Source: CAZMCH01 sp964564735 (GTDB taxonomy: Bacteria > Poribacteria > DTPJ01). From it: a stretch of 64,000 nt of DNA. The translations under genes were made by a program, and so were the position numbers. The notes under the pieces are model-generated. The model did no database searches and was not told the DNA's origin. It was given only the letters and a program-made list of their open reading frames with translations. Location of the stretch: the NCBI GenBank assembly GCA_964564735.1, contig CAZMCH010000002.1:1-64000 (forward strand). The letters are read 5' to 3'. This document shows positions 44,228 to 53,369 of the stretch, in pieces (positions within the stretch are counted from its first letter, which is position 1; the number at the start of each line of letters is the position of its first letter).

Positions 44228-45064
44228 TTACCTCAATATTATATCCATGCTTATATCAAGCGATATTGCAGAGTGAGTTATAGCACCGATAGAGATAAGA
44301 TCAACTCCTGTTTCTGCTACTGATGCTACATTTTCCAGCTTTATTCCACCAGAAGCCTCAACAATGGCTTTTCCATCGATTAGCTTAACCGCTTTAGACA
44401 TCATATCAATGGTCATGTTATCCAGCATTATTATATCTGCCTTTGCCTGAATAGACTCTTGGACTTGATCAAGGTTTTCTGTCTCAACCTCAATTTTTAT
44501 TGTATGTGGAACTTGCTTTTTTGCTCTTGCAATAGCTTCTGTTATTGAGCCTGCAACAGCAATATGATTATCTTTGATAAGCACAGCATCATATAATCCA
44601 AAGCGATGGTTGCCTCCACCACCGATACGGACAGCGTATTTTTCCAACACACGCCAGCCGGGTGTTGTCTTTCTTGTGTCAACGATTTTTGCTTTGTAAC
44701 CAGAGATAGCCTTCACATATCTTGATGTTATAGTTGCGACCCCTGACAATCTTTGGAGAAAATTCAAGACTGTGCGTTCTGCAGTCAATAGAGAACATGC
44801 TTTTCCTTCAACAATAGCAATTTCCTGTTTTTGTGTTATTGTATCGCCATCTGAAACGAGTTTCTTATAAACAGTATCAGGATCAATCCTATAAAAAACT
44901 TCGCCAGCAATGTCAAGCCCGGCGATTATTCCCTCATCTTTTGATAATATTATAGCCTTTGCCATTACGTTTTCAGGGATTGTAGATTCTGATGTTATAT
45001 CGCCTGTGCCTATATCTTCTCTTAATGCTAAATCTATCAAATCGCTAATTGCTATTGACAACAT
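44228..45064 (-). CDS. nadC: Nicotinate-nucleotide pyrophosphorylase (carboxylating)
   Basis: The 278-residue enzyme makes nicotinate mononucleotide from quinolinate and PRPP, releasing CO2, in de novo NAD synthesis. REDIGTGDITSES, TAERTVLNFLQRLSGVAT, VDTRKTTPGWR, GGGNHRFGLYDAVLIKDNH and VEASGGI are all family signatures with the basic residues that bind quinolinate and PRPP. nadA and nadB are not adjacent. It lies second in a five-gene operon, 23 bases after a UroD-like gene. AAGGATCTGATC precedes the ATG. Confidence 0.95.
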   Translation of the reverse strand: MLSIAISDLIDLALREDIGTGDITSESTIPENVMAKAIILSKDEGIIAGLDIAGEVFYRIDPDTVYKKLVSDGDTITQKQEIAIVEGKACSLLTAERTVLNFLQRLSGVATITSRYVKAISGYKAKIVDTRKTTPGWRVLEKYAVRIGGGGNHRFGLYDAVLIKDNHIAVAGSITEAIARAKKQVPHTIKIEVETENLDQVQESIQAKADIIMLDNMTIDMMSKAVKLIDGKAIVEASGGIKLENVASVAETGVDLISIGAITHSAISLDISMDIILR

Positions 45065-45087
45065 GATCAGATCCTTTTTTATATTTC

Positions 45088-46248
45088 CTAGCTTCCTAAT
45101 TCAACACAACGCTTTCTATAATAAACATAATCCTCGTATTCAACTTCTTCTGGAACGCCATGGTCGCAGGTTGGTATATATCCGCCTCTTGCTTTCATTG
45201 GTGGAATAACGTATTCTAGGAATTTATCAATAGCCTCTTTGCCTTTTGCTAGGACTCTTTTATCTATTCCGCCAAAAATGGCTAGATTTGGATATTGCTT
45301 TCCGATCTCAACAACATCACAATACGATGCAACCTCAAAAGGACTCATAACATCCATGCCAATCTCTTCCATATAGATTGGGATTGACGGAACAGCATAA
45401 CCATCAGTGTCAACATGAACGTAAAGATGGCGTGATTTGTCAATCTGGCGTGCCTTTGTATTGATAATAAGCTGTTTATAATAGGGGGTCAAAAACTCCT
45501 TCATCATATCGGGTGAAAGCAGTAATCCATGATTATAGCAGATGTCCTCAGCAAAGAATATCTCATCAAGCGTTACATGCTCTTGATGTTTTGCTATAAC
45601 TGCATCCGCAAGGTCAAACCATGTTTTCATGCAGTCATGGATAACGTCAGGCATATCATAAAAAGCATAGGGAAGTTCCCCAGGACCGATAAGGCTTCGG
45701 AGATACATATATCCACCGATAAGCCCTTGCGAAACCATATAACCTTTTCCTGCGCTTTCTTTTGCGGAATTCATCCTTGTCTCAAGATCAGCATATCTTT
45801 TTTCATCTGTTGGATTGAGTCGCCATTTTACGTTTTCTGTCCATGTTTTCATATCTTTTACAGGATGGTCAACGTATTCTGGCATAAATCCGCTTCTACG
45901 CCCTTTAAAATATAGGACATGCCTTCCAGCATAATCTTGCACAAGTTCATGGTCGCCTCTATCTTCAAGCACCTTAGTCTCAAATGCAGGAACAAACGCA
46001 GCCTCACACCAACCAAGCTGACCAAGACCGATATTTCCACCCGGATCATAGTCAAATTCTTTCCATGATGCGTCAGTAAATTTCCCTTCCGCTTTCCATC
46101 TTTCTAGGCTAAAAAAGCCAAATTCACGTTTAAATAGAGGTATTCCTGGAGTTATAGCATAAGTATCCCTTAGCTTTCTAGCAGACTCAACCATTTTCTC
46201 TCTAGGAACCATCGCATGTATTCCGTCTTGTAATTTATCTTCTGGCAT
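45088..46248 (-). CDS. Uroporphyrinogen decarboxylase-like protein
   Basis: From ATG 46248 (GGGAGA six bases upstream) the product has 386 residues; the longer frame to 46308 has no ribosome site. ERWKAEGKFTD, a barrel core with LIGGYMYLRSLIGPGELPYAFYDMP, HLYVHVDTDGYAVPSIPIYMEEIGMDVMSPFEVAS and a C-terminal GGYIPTCDHGVPEEV (His and Cys for zinc) place it among UroD-like methyltransferase-type proteins. It heads the operon with nadC, NIF3, GNAT and a second UroD-like gene. A weak promoter lies at 46343-46372. The substrate is unknown. Confidence 0.78.
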   Translation of the reverse strand: MPEDKLQDGIHAMVPREKMVESARKLRDTYAITPGIPLFKREFGFFSLERWKAEGKFTDASWKEFDYDPGGNIGLGQLGWCEAAFVPAFETKVLEDRGDHELVQDYAGRHVLYFKGRRSGFMPEYVDHPVKDMKTWTENVKWRLNPTDEKRYADLETRMNSAKESAGKGYMVSQGLIGGYMYLRSLIGPGELPYAFYDMPDVIHDCMKTWFDLADAVIAKHQEHVTLDEIFFAEDICYNHGLLLSPDMMKEFLTPYYKQLIINTKARQIDKSRHLYVHVDTDGYAVPSIPIYMEEIGMDVMSPFEVASYCDVVEIGKQYPNLAIFGGIDKRVLAKGKEAIDKFLEYVIPPMKARGGYIPTCDHGVPEEVEYEDYVYYRKRCVELGS

Positions 46249-46342
46249 GTAGAAATCTCCCTTGTTATCAAAATTAATCTTTATTGTTTTCTTACAAAAT
46301 CGCTTCAAACCTTTTTTTTAAGAGATATTATTAAGGTAACAA

Positions 46343-46372
46343 ATTTTACCATTATTGCATATACTTTTGCAA
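46343..46372 (-). promoter_or_regulatory. Weak promoter for the UroD/nadC operon
   Basis: Minus-strand TTGCAA (46372-46367), 18 bases, TAAAAT (46348-46343). The -35 box is part of an inverted repeat (ATTGCA and TTGCAAT) that could also bind a regulator. Confidence 0.35.
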
Positions 46373-46382
46373 TGGAAATCTA

Positions 46383-47243
46383 TTATGGTTCATCAGGCAA
46401 AATGTATCTCAAAACCTTTTCTGCGGTTTGACGATCTAAATTCTCGTTATATTTTTCTGCATCTCTACCAGCATGATATATATTTCCCATATAATATCTG
46501 GATGTTAATAGCAGAAATATCAACGATGCGTCATCATAATTCTTTTTATAAATTGCATTTGCAGTCAATCCTATGAATAGACCATTTAATAAAAACGCAT
46601 TCAATCCATTTCGCCAATTCTCGGCATAAAATTGTCCGGCACCGGGCATAATAGCAGATAAAATCTGTGCCAATAAAGGCGATTTGTATGTCTTATTGGT
46701 TTCTAATAGAAGCTTATTTAAATCTCTTGATCTATTTTCATTATTTGATACTGAATAAAACTTGTCAAAGTATTTATTTGCCATATCCCAATCATAAGTA
46801 TAAATAGAGGCGACCCCATTGAAATATAGTGCTTTTTGACGAATTGGATTAGATTGAGTAGAGTTGATTAGATTGAAGAGTTCCAACTTGGCAAGATTAT
46901 AATCTTTACTGATGATCATTGTCTTTGCAAGCAATAACTTTCTTTCATCTGCAATTTTGCTATCATAAGTCATCTTTATTGATGTTCCGATAGCATCAAG
47001 AGCATGATGCCAATTTCCCATTGAACGATAAGCTAACCCCATCTTGAAATAAGCTAAATCTTTTCTATTACTTTCTGGATTAAAAAAAATGAACCTTTTA
47101 TATTCTGTAATTGACTCATCAAACCGCTTTTCTTCAAAAAGCATATCTCCTATTGATATTAAATCAGCAGAATAGATATATCTAGTTTTTATAAGCAATA
47201 TAAAAAGAAATAAAAGTATTTTTTTTGCTTTAAAGATTAGCAT
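46383..47243 (-). CDS. TPR-containing membrane protein
   Basis: The 286-residue protein has an N-terminal signal or anchor helix (residues 8-25), four to five TPR-like helix pairs (FDESITEYKRFIFFNPES, HALDAIGTSIKM and similar), and a C-terminal membrane part. The latter starts with LSAIMPGAGQFYAENWRNGLNAFLLNGLFIGLTANAIY, the PGxGQxY motif found in DUF5683-like membrane domains. Topology suggests TPRs in the periplasm. It starts four bases after the DUF4838 gene stop, with no clear ribosome site, so translation is probably coupled. The function is unknown. Confidence 0.68.
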   Translation of the reverse strand: MLIFKAKKILLFLFILLIKTRYIYSADLISIGDMLFEEKRFDESITEYKRFIFFNPESNRKDLAYFKMGLAYRSMGNWHHALDAIGTSIKMTYDSKIADERKLLLAKTMIISKDYNLAKLELFNLINSTQSNPIRQKALYFNGVASIYTYDWDMANKYFDKFYSVSNNENRSRDLNKLLLETNKTYKSPLLAQILSAIMPGAGQFYAENWRNGLNAFLLNGLFIGLTANAIYKKNYDDASLIFLLLTSRYYMGNIYHAGRDAEKYNENLDRQTAEKVLRYILPDEP

Positions 47244-47247
47244 AACT

Positions 47248-48963
47248 TTATAACGAATCTAAACGATTACGAATATCATTTATAATCGGCTCAAGATAAT
47301 CAAAGATGAAACTTTCCGTTATAATAAAAACTCCCTGATTAACATCTAGAAATATAAATTTTATTAAATTTTCGCCATATTCAAGTGATTTTTTCAGATT
47401 TTCTTTTGCTCTATCTTTATCTATATTTGCCTGATACTGACAGCCAATAATGTAATGATTTAGCATTTGCCACAGCATGGTCGTATATTCGAGAGATATT
47501 TTTAATTTTCTGATTCTATCAAAAACTATGACATCATTAGCTAGTTCTTCTGCTCCACTAATTTTTATATTTAGTTCTTTTAGCGTATTCTCATCTATTA
47601 GATTTATTATTAATTCTGGGGGGTCAATATAATTAAAATGCTCCATTTTCTCCATAGAGTCTTCTAATAATCCAAAATATTGTTTTATTGGTTCTGAAGC
47701 ATTACCATAATATTTATCGCAATAATCATCAACAATTCTGCCGAGATTATAATTTGGGTTCCAAGAAAATTTAGAAAAAATATAATAATTTAGCCCATAA
47801 GTTCCCCAATTACCAGACTCACACTGCGACATTGCTCCATCAAATTTATCTAATTCTTTTATATATTTAATGTCTTCAAATATTGTTTGTAATATAGGAA
47901 ATGGAAGGGAATTTTGTTCATAAGAAGCCATGTAATATTCATATAAACAAAATCTATGTGAGGATTTTAGAAGGTCATTTAATACAGAAATTTGCTTTTG
48001 ATTTATATCACATTTTTTATCGCCAAGAAAATGACGATAACATCTCATATACGGCTGGAAAGAATAACTGTATTTTTTCATGTTTATTTGATTTGTAATA
48101 TTTTTTCCGTTAAATCTGATATAAATGGCTTTTTCTGGTATGTTTATTGAATCTGCAATTTTGTTTAGCAGTTCTATTTTATTATCTTTATCATAGATTT
48201 CCAATATATTTACAGTGGGATAACGAATTAGAAAGTCTTTTATTTTCTTTGTTTCATTTGCTATCGAATCCTTGATTTCAAATCTGACTCCAATGTTTAG
48301 GCTTCGCAATTTTATGTCTGCTTCTAATGCGCTATTAAATTCATTATAAAATTCTGAATCTATCATAATGCAGTTAAGACGATTTTTCGCCATCCAATCA
48401 ATCCATTCAGGATTTTTATATGTGTCTGGTGAAAGACAGCTAAATCCTCTATAATTGAAGGCTGAACGTTCTAAGCGATTTGTTGGAGGGATTGTTATAT
48501 TACGGATTATTGGCAAGACTTCTCCGCTTATGCCCGGAGCAAACCATCTGCAACCGATAGATTCAAGAAAAGTATACACACCAAATAAAGTCCCTCTTGG
48601 ATTTTTGCCAGCAATGATAATTCTTCTGTCGATGGTCTTGATTATAAAACCATCTTCACCGAGATTCTCATCATCAATTTTTAAACCCAATCTTGCAATA
48701 GCACTAGCACCAACAAAGATAAGCCTTCCTGTTAATGGTTCATTAGTGTCCGCTATCGGCATGAAAGCACCTGATACCTGAACAATGTAGCCCTGTAATT
48801 CCTGTGCAGAAAAAACTTCTGTTGGTGACGAGGAATCACTAAGCATTATCCTATATTCAGTAGAGCTATCTTGAACGAGTTGTATGCTATTATCAGATTT
48901 TACATTAAGGGAATATAAAAGAAATATAAGTGAAATAAAAAGGTAAAATAAAGCTTTTCTCAT
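47248..48963 (-). CDS. Secreted DUF4838 protein, glycoside-hydrolase-related
   Basis: The 571-residue protein has a signal peptide (about 1-22). An N-terminal alpha-glucuronidase-like domain follows (SAQELQGYIVQVSG, RLIFVGASAIARLG, EDGFIIKTIDRRIIIAGKNPRGTLFGVYTFLE, IGCRWFAPG), then a barrel with CYRHFLGDK and YEYYMASYEQN. This matches the layout of DUF4838 proteins, which attack glycans outside the cytoplasm. A terminator hairpin ends 12 bases before the start codon and there is no visible ribosome site. Expression may therefore need read-through or a promoter inside the hairpin region. Confidence 0.82.
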   Translation of the reverse strand: MRKALFYLFISLIFLLYSLNVKSDNSIQLVQDSSTEYRIMLSDSSSPTEVFSAQELQGYIVQVSGAFMPIADTNEPLTGRLIFVGASAIARLGLKIDDENLGEDGFIIKTIDRRIIIAGKNPRGTLFGVYTFLESIGCRWFAPGISGEVLPIIRNITIPPTNRLERSAFNYRGFSCLSPDTYKNPEWIDWMAKNRLNCIMIDSEFYNEFNSALEADIKLRSLNIGVRFEIKDSIANETKKIKDFLIRYPTVNILEIYDKDNKIELLNKIADSINIPEKAIYIRFNGKNITNQINMKKYSYSFQPYMRCYRHFLGDKKCDINQKQISVLNDLLKSSHRFCLYEYYMASYEQNSLPFPILQTIFEDIKYIKELDKFDGAMSQCESGNWGTYGLNYYIFSKFSWNPNYNLGRIVDDYCDKYYGNASEPIKQYFGLLEDSMEKMEHFNYIDPPELIINLIDENTLKELNIKISGAEELANDVIVFDRIRKLKISLEYTTMLWQMLNHYIIGCQYQANIDKDRAKENLKKSLEYGENLIKFIFLDVNQGVFIITESFIFDYLEPIINDIRNRLDSL

Positions 48964-48974
48964 AAAATTTAATT

Positions 48975-49016
48975 GAAAAAATAGAACACTGATAAAACTG
49001 AGTCTATCAATGTTCT
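48975..49016 (-). terminator. Rho-independent terminator of the metK-to-M24 operon
   Basis: On the minus strand GAACATTGATA (49015-49005) pairs with TATCAGTGTTC (48994-48984), 11 positions with one G-U pair, followed by TATTTTTTC. It lies after the M24-fold gene and closes the transcript that begins at the SAM riboswitch. Confidence 0.78.
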
Positions 49017-49025
49017 AAATGCTGA

Positions 49026-50114
49026 CTATAATACGATAATATCTGGTCTTTGCCATGTCTCATTATTATACTGAACAGAGATCATTGGGAAATCAGGCGA
49101 AGTAGTAATTATATCAGGCTTTCCATCGGTTGTTATAATAGTATCCTCAGATTTTGTTCCCTTGATTGATGGATTCCATGCGAGAGCCTGTGGTATAAGG
49201 ACTTTGCCCGTATTATTCGGTGTAGCAACATAATCTCGGGGTGCATATCCAGCAGGTCCGCCTTGATGATGGAACTGCCATTCGCCGGGAAAACCTTTGT
49301 CTGTATACATCTGTTGTGCTTTGGCAAATATATCACCAATAATCGCATTGGGTCTGCTTTCTGAGATAAAAACTGTATCAACCTCAACAACAGCATTGTG
49401 CTTACGTCTTAATTCGTCTGACATTTTGCCAAAATGAAAAAGTCTTGTTACTGATGCGACTAATCCATATTTACGCCCACAAATAACGATCATACCATAT
49501 TTATTTACACGCTTATTTGTCGGCAAAGGATGACGATATCTTTCAATTCTATCATCGACAGCAATAAGAAGGACTATCGGCGTTATTTCACGACCGTAAA
49601 GTTCAGAAGCCATTATTCCTGCAATGTCAAATTCAGATAAGCCGGGTTTCATTAACTTGCAGACCTTACCAATAGCTTCTCCACAATTTTTGCCAAGCTC
49701 CTTATAATGCTCAACTTCTGAGTCAGTGAGTATATATCTAAGCTCTGCAACCGCTGATGCGATATTAATAGCACCATTCATTGGCATATCTGAGCCAATT
49801 TTCTTATCTTTGCATAATTCATCAATAATCTTGTCTTTTTGAGCATTATCAAACCAAAAATGTTCTTTTAACTTACAATCCAGATTTGATAATTCCTCTT
49901 CCTGTAATCTTTTTGCCTCAATATTATTTGTTATAAGAAAAACCTCATCATTTGTAACAAAGAAAGAACCAACACTGGACTCCGATGCCATAGCAACATG
50001 ACCCCTTCCGCCATCGGATAGCCATGCGTAGTTTGATTGATTTGAAAGCATAACTGCATCAAGCTGTTTTTCTTTCATAAGCCCACGTATCTTTGATAAC
50101 TTCGCATTTGCCAT
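49026..50114 (-). CDS. M24 (creatinase/aminopeptidase P fold) protein lacking metal ligands
   Basis: The 362-residue protein has an N-terminal creatinase domain (MKEKQLDAVMLSNQSNYAWLSDGG) and a pita-bread C-terminal domain (ITPIVLLIAVDDRIERYRHPLPT, WQFHHQGGPAGYAPRD, LAWNPSIKGTKSEDTI). M24 metallopeptidases have two Asp, one His and two Glu metal ligands. The two Asp positions here read ICGRKYG and ASVTRLF, so a metal-dependent peptidase is unlikely. A creatinase-like or pseudo-enzyme role fits better. There is a strong AGGAGG ribosome site. It is the last gene before the terminator at 48975-49016. Confidence 0.83.
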   Translation of the reverse strand: MANAKLSKIRGLMKEKQLDAVMLSNQSNYAWLSDGGRGHVAMASESSVGSFFVTNDEVFLITNNIEAKRLQEEELSNLDCKLKEHFWFDNAQKDKIIDELCKDKKIGSDMPMNGAINIASAVAELRYILTDSEVEHYKELGKNCGEAIGKVCKLMKPGLSEFDIAGIMASELYGREITPIVLLIAVDDRIERYRHPLPTNKRVNKYGMIVICGRKYGLVASVTRLFHFGKMSDELRRKHNAVVEVDTVFISESRPNAIIGDIFAKAQQMYTDKGFPGEWQFHHQGGPAGYAPRDYVATPNNTGKVLIPQALAWNPSIKGTKSEDTIITTDGKPDIITTSPDFPMISVQYNNETWQRPDIIVL

Positions 50115-50164
50115 TCTTTTTCCTCCTAAAAATCATCAAGCATTTCAATTGATTATGTGCTTAT

Positions 50165-50965
50165 TTAGCTGAATTTTTCATGCCTGAAGATGATTTCGTC
50201 AAATTTATCTTCGCTAACTCCAGCCTCTTTTAATATTCTTTTTTGCATAGAGAAATCACCAAACTCAACAATCCTATGTGTATCAGTTCCCAAAGATAAC
50301 TTTACACCTTCATCGATACACATCTTAATAAAATAAATATCAGGGTCGGGATAATTATGGCTATTTATTTCTAGTGCTATATTCGCTTCTTTGGCTTTTA
50401 GTATAATTGGGCGTGCAACTTCCCTAGGAACTTCCATTTTATGAGCCTTAAACATGCGTGTAGGATGAGCAAGAATATCAAGATTATTTTCAAGAAGCAT
50501 CATTGTATAATCCATGAATTCAACAAGCATGGCTTTTGGACTGAGACCATTACTAACGCAAGGGAGCCAATGGATTCCACCAATTAATATATCAAGCCTA
50601 TCTCGATATTTTTGGTTAAAGACCAATTTTCCGTTTTTTGCAACATCCGCTTCTGTTCCAACAAGTAATTTCAGATCATCACCGTTTTGTTGGAGTTTTT
50701 CTCTATGTTCTTCAATCATTTCAAGATAATTCTCAAAACTTGCGTCACCGATTTCCATGACATCGAGAAACAGATTATAATCCAATATATATTTATACTG
50801 CCATGCAGAACGCCCATCAAAATATTGATGATGGGCATGATCAGTTATAGTAAAGCCCTTGATTCCCTTTACTTTTGCCATCTTTATTAAATTATCAATT
50901 GTAAGATCACCTTCATGGCAGTATGATCTCTTTGTATGTGTATGATAGTCATATTCAAAAACCAT
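50165..50965 (-). CDS. PHP-domain phosphoesterase, histidinol-phosphatase-like
   Basis: From ATG 50965 (GGAG six bases upstream) the product has 266 residues; the longer frame to 51040 would overlap the previous gene and has no ribosome site. The metal-binding motifs of PHP domains are clear: YDYHTHTKRSY (His8, His10), FTITDHAHH, GTEADV, LDILIGGIHWLP, NLDILAHPTRM and SLGTDTHR. It should hydrolyse a phosphate ester in the cytoplasm. Its place in the operon with sugar-active genes makes a sugar phosphate as likely as histidinol phosphate. Confidence 0.85.
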   Translation of the reverse strand: MVFEYDYHTHTKRSYCHEGDLTIDNLIKMAKVKGIKGFTITDHAHHQYFDGRSAWQYKYILDYNLFLDVMEIGDASFENYLEMIEEHREKLQQNGDDLKLLVGTEADVAKNGKLVFNQKYRDRLDILIGGIHWLPCVSNGLSPKAMLVEFMDYTMMLLENNLDILAHPTRMFKAHKMEVPREVARPIILKAKEANIALEINSHNYPDPDIYFIKMCIDEGVKLSLGTDTHRIVEFGDFSMQKRILKEAGVSEDKFDEIIFRHEKFS

Positions 50966-50979
50966 GCTAAACTCCAAAA

Positions 50980-52572
50980 TTAGACTTTTTCTAAAACCAA
51001 TATATGATCCTGAAAGATAGGTGGATTTGGCGATCGCCATTTTCCTTCACTATCAGGCTTAATTTCCCCTAAATTTGTTTCATCACCACTTTGTGGATCC
51101 ATATAAAATGTCCTATAAGTTATATTTGGCTCAATGTTTTTGACTAAAGCGCCAGAGAAGCCTGGGATATAAATAATTCTGACATTTTCAGGAATACCAG
51201 CGCAGAATGGTGCGCGGACGTTTTCTTTTGTTGCATGACCTTCCACCCAATCTGGATGTGGTTCAAAATCCCACCATGAATAGCGCATTAACAATGCCTT
51301 TCCGATACCAATTTGTTCAGAACCCGGTAATTTATATGCGTCTTCCCATGTTGCATTGCCCCAAGACATACCATGCGGAGATGGTCCGTATGGCTTCTCT
51401 TTGGTGTTTACTTGCCATATTCCATTTGCCCCGTAAGTATGACCACATGCCCCACTTAGGACACATGACCAAAATGCGAATCGTTGAACGTCTTGAAGGC
51501 TTGATCCGCCTATCCCTTCATAGCATACTTCACCGTTGAGAACAGGCATTTTTGGTTCTATTGCAAGGGAATCAATGACCTGCTTCACAGTGTTTGGCAT
51601 ACTGCCCCAACCACCATGACCAGTCTGAAGCATATCGATATCAATAACAGAACGATCTTCAACTTGATTATGTCCGCAATCCGTTGGATGAATAGTGATA
51701 GGATGATGATATGGATCAATTTCTCGTAAATATCTTCCTATTTCCGTCCAACCCGCTTTTGCTTGCGCAATTAATTCTGCTCTTTTATCACCCGGAGCTA
51801 GATAATATGGCATTGTCGCTTCACCAGCCAGACACCATACAACAGGAAACGCCCCATATCTTGCAAGCAGGTTACGCCAATGTTTTTTTAGAATATCTAC
51901 ACCAACGAAATCAATAAAATATCCCCAACATGCAACAATACAAGGAACTAATCCTGATTTAACAAGCCATTGTATTTTTAGGTCAGCCATGTCAAAATAA
52001 GACGGATTGATCTTGCTGTAATCTTTTTCCCAAGGAAATCCAGCTTCATTTGCGCCTCTTTCGTCAAATTGATCCATATCAGGATACAATCCTGCGACTA
52101 TTTGTATAACAGTAAATCCTTTTTTTACACGATCAGCAGTGAGAAGCTGAAAGTCCTGAGTCCATTTCAGACGCTTTGTAAAGCCCATCCACCACGTATC
52201 AGCAAGCCAGAAGAAAGGCGTTCCGTCCTGATGCTCAAGATGTCTTTGATCTTGTGCTACTCTCAGTTTACCATGTTTTAGAAGCGGATTATTTCCCTCA
52301 TAGGGAGTTACCTGTATTTCGCCTTCTAGCCCATGCAAATCGTTATTAGTGGTATCCGAACATAACGTCTTATAATTATATAAGCCAGCTTTTGGAGCGG
52401 AAAAACGAACTCTCCAAGTCTGATCCCCCGCCCAAAATGTTGGCACTCTCATTTCCGAACCATTAGGATCAGTGAAAACAACGTCCAATTCAACATCGTT
52501 AAATGGATTTGAATATGCCTTTCCTGATGAAAATGACCATTCTATAGGGCAATTTTGTATGCCGTATTTCAT
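50980..52572 (-). CDS. DUF5060-DUF4038 glycoside-hydrolase-like protein (apiosidase/GH140 type)
   Basis: The 530-residue protein has an N-terminal beta-sandwich (DUF5060: FNDVELDVVFTDPNGSEMRVPTFW and WRVRFSAPKAGLYNYKT). A TIM barrel of the DUF4038 type follows: DGTPFFWLADTWW, VKKGFTVIQIVAGLYP, PVVWCLAGEA with a likely acid Glu, MPVLNGEVCYEG with a likely nucleophile Glu, then a C-terminal strand domain. Known members release apiose or related sugars from pectin-like chains. There is no signal peptide, so it may act on imported oligosaccharides. GGGAGG precedes the ATG. Confidence 0.84.
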   Translation of the reverse strand: MKYGIQNCPIEWSFSSGKAYSNPFNDVELDVVFTDPNGSEMRVPTFWAGDQTWRVRFSAPKAGLYNYKTLCSDTTNNDLHGLEGEIQVTPYEGNNPLLKHGKLRVAQDQRHLEHQDGTPFFWLADTWWMGFTKRLKWTQDFQLLTADRVKKGFTVIQIVAGLYPDMDQFDERGANEAGFPWEKDYSKINPSYFDMADLKIQWLVKSGLVPCIVACWGYFIDFVGVDILKKHWRNLLARYGAFPVVWCLAGEATMPYYLAPGDKRAELIAQAKAGWTEIGRYLREIDPYHHPITIHPTDCGHNQVEDRSVIDIDMLQTGHGGWGSMPNTVKQVIDSLAIEPKMPVLNGEVCYEGIGGSSLQDVQRFAFWSCVLSGACGHTYGANGIWQVNTKEKPYGPSPHGMSWGNATWEDAYKLPGSEQIGIGKALLMRYSWWDFEPHPDWVEGHATKENVRAPFCAGIPENVRIIYIPGFSGALVKNIEPNITYRTFYMDPQSGDETNLGEIKPDSEGKWRSPNPPIFQDHILVLEKV

Positions 52573-52587
52573 AATGAAAACCTCCCA

Positions 52588-53352
52588 TTATTTATCTAAT
52601 CCAACCTTTTTACGCCATTGGATAATTCTTTTGGCTACCTCAACAACGGGCGCAACCCAGATTCTTTCCTTATTGCGATTGAGAAAATTGCATAACTCAC
52701 GAAAAGCAGACATTGATAAAGACAGATTCCCGCCATCGTCAATGCCATGCAGAGTCATTATGCCCCATTGAGATAGGCTTGCGGTTCTTTCTGCCAGACC
52801 AACCAATTCAATACCCGATCTGCCCTCAACAGCCCACGACCAAAGGTAATGTAAATCGCATGTTGCAGGAAAATTTCCGAATGGAAATTCACCAATACCA
52901 CGTCCAGCAATAAAATGCTTGGCAACGATTGGAACATAGCTTTGTCTGCTTAATCCATGCCCTATATGGTTATTATAGCAAGGATAGCAAAATGTAAGAT
53001 CGCTTTGATCAGGAAATAACGTGTTTATTCGCTTGGATGCTTCGACTATGTCTGCCTCAATTTCGTCAAGAGTCATATTTTCTAGGCATCTATTATTTCT
53101 TTCTGGTGAGAGCGCACGAGAGCAGATATGTGAGATCGTATGATTGCCGATCTCATGACCGAATTTGTGGACATCAATCCAAGGGGAGAGTTTTTCTGCC
53201 CAATCATTTCCGCTTGGGCAGACATAAAATGTGCTTTTAAGATCCAAATCGTTTAATATAGGAATAGCCTTTTCTATTTGATTAGGTCTTCCATCGTCAA
53301 ATGTTAAAGATAAAGCGCCTGAGAAACCTTCTAACCAATGATTTTCTGACAT
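52588..53352 (-). CDS. Polysaccharide deacetylase (NodB homology, CE4)
   Basis: The 254-residue protein has NodB motif 1 LTFDD (Asp20 as metal or base residue) and motif 2 NHTISH (His71, His75 as metal ligands). FCYPCYNNHIG corresponds to motif 3, and MTLHGID near the C terminus corresponds to motif 5. These enzymes remove N-acetyl groups from chitin-like or peptidoglycan sugars. No signal peptide is present. It lies 15 bases before the DUF4038 gene and 17 after the PqqD-like gene. GAGGA precedes the ATG. Confidence 0.87.
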   Translation of the reverse strand: MSENHWLEGFSGALSLTFDDGRPNQIEKAIPILNDLDLKSTFYVCPSGNDWAEKLSPWIDVHKFGHEIGNHTISHICSRALSPERNNRCLENMTLDEIEADIVEASKRINTLFPDQSDLTFCYPCYNNHIGHGLSRQSYVPIVAKHFIAGRGIGEFPFGNFPATCDLHYLWSWAVEGRSGIELVGLAERTASLSQWGIMTLHGIDDGGNLSLSMSAFRELCNFLNRNKERIWVAPVVEVAKRIIQWRKKVGLDK

Positions 53353-53369
53353 TGCATATGTCCTCTATA

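Noticed and set aside
45529..45915. 128-codon + strand frame inside the UroD-like gene
   Set aside because: It is antisense to a well-supported gene and has no start signal or recognisable protein.
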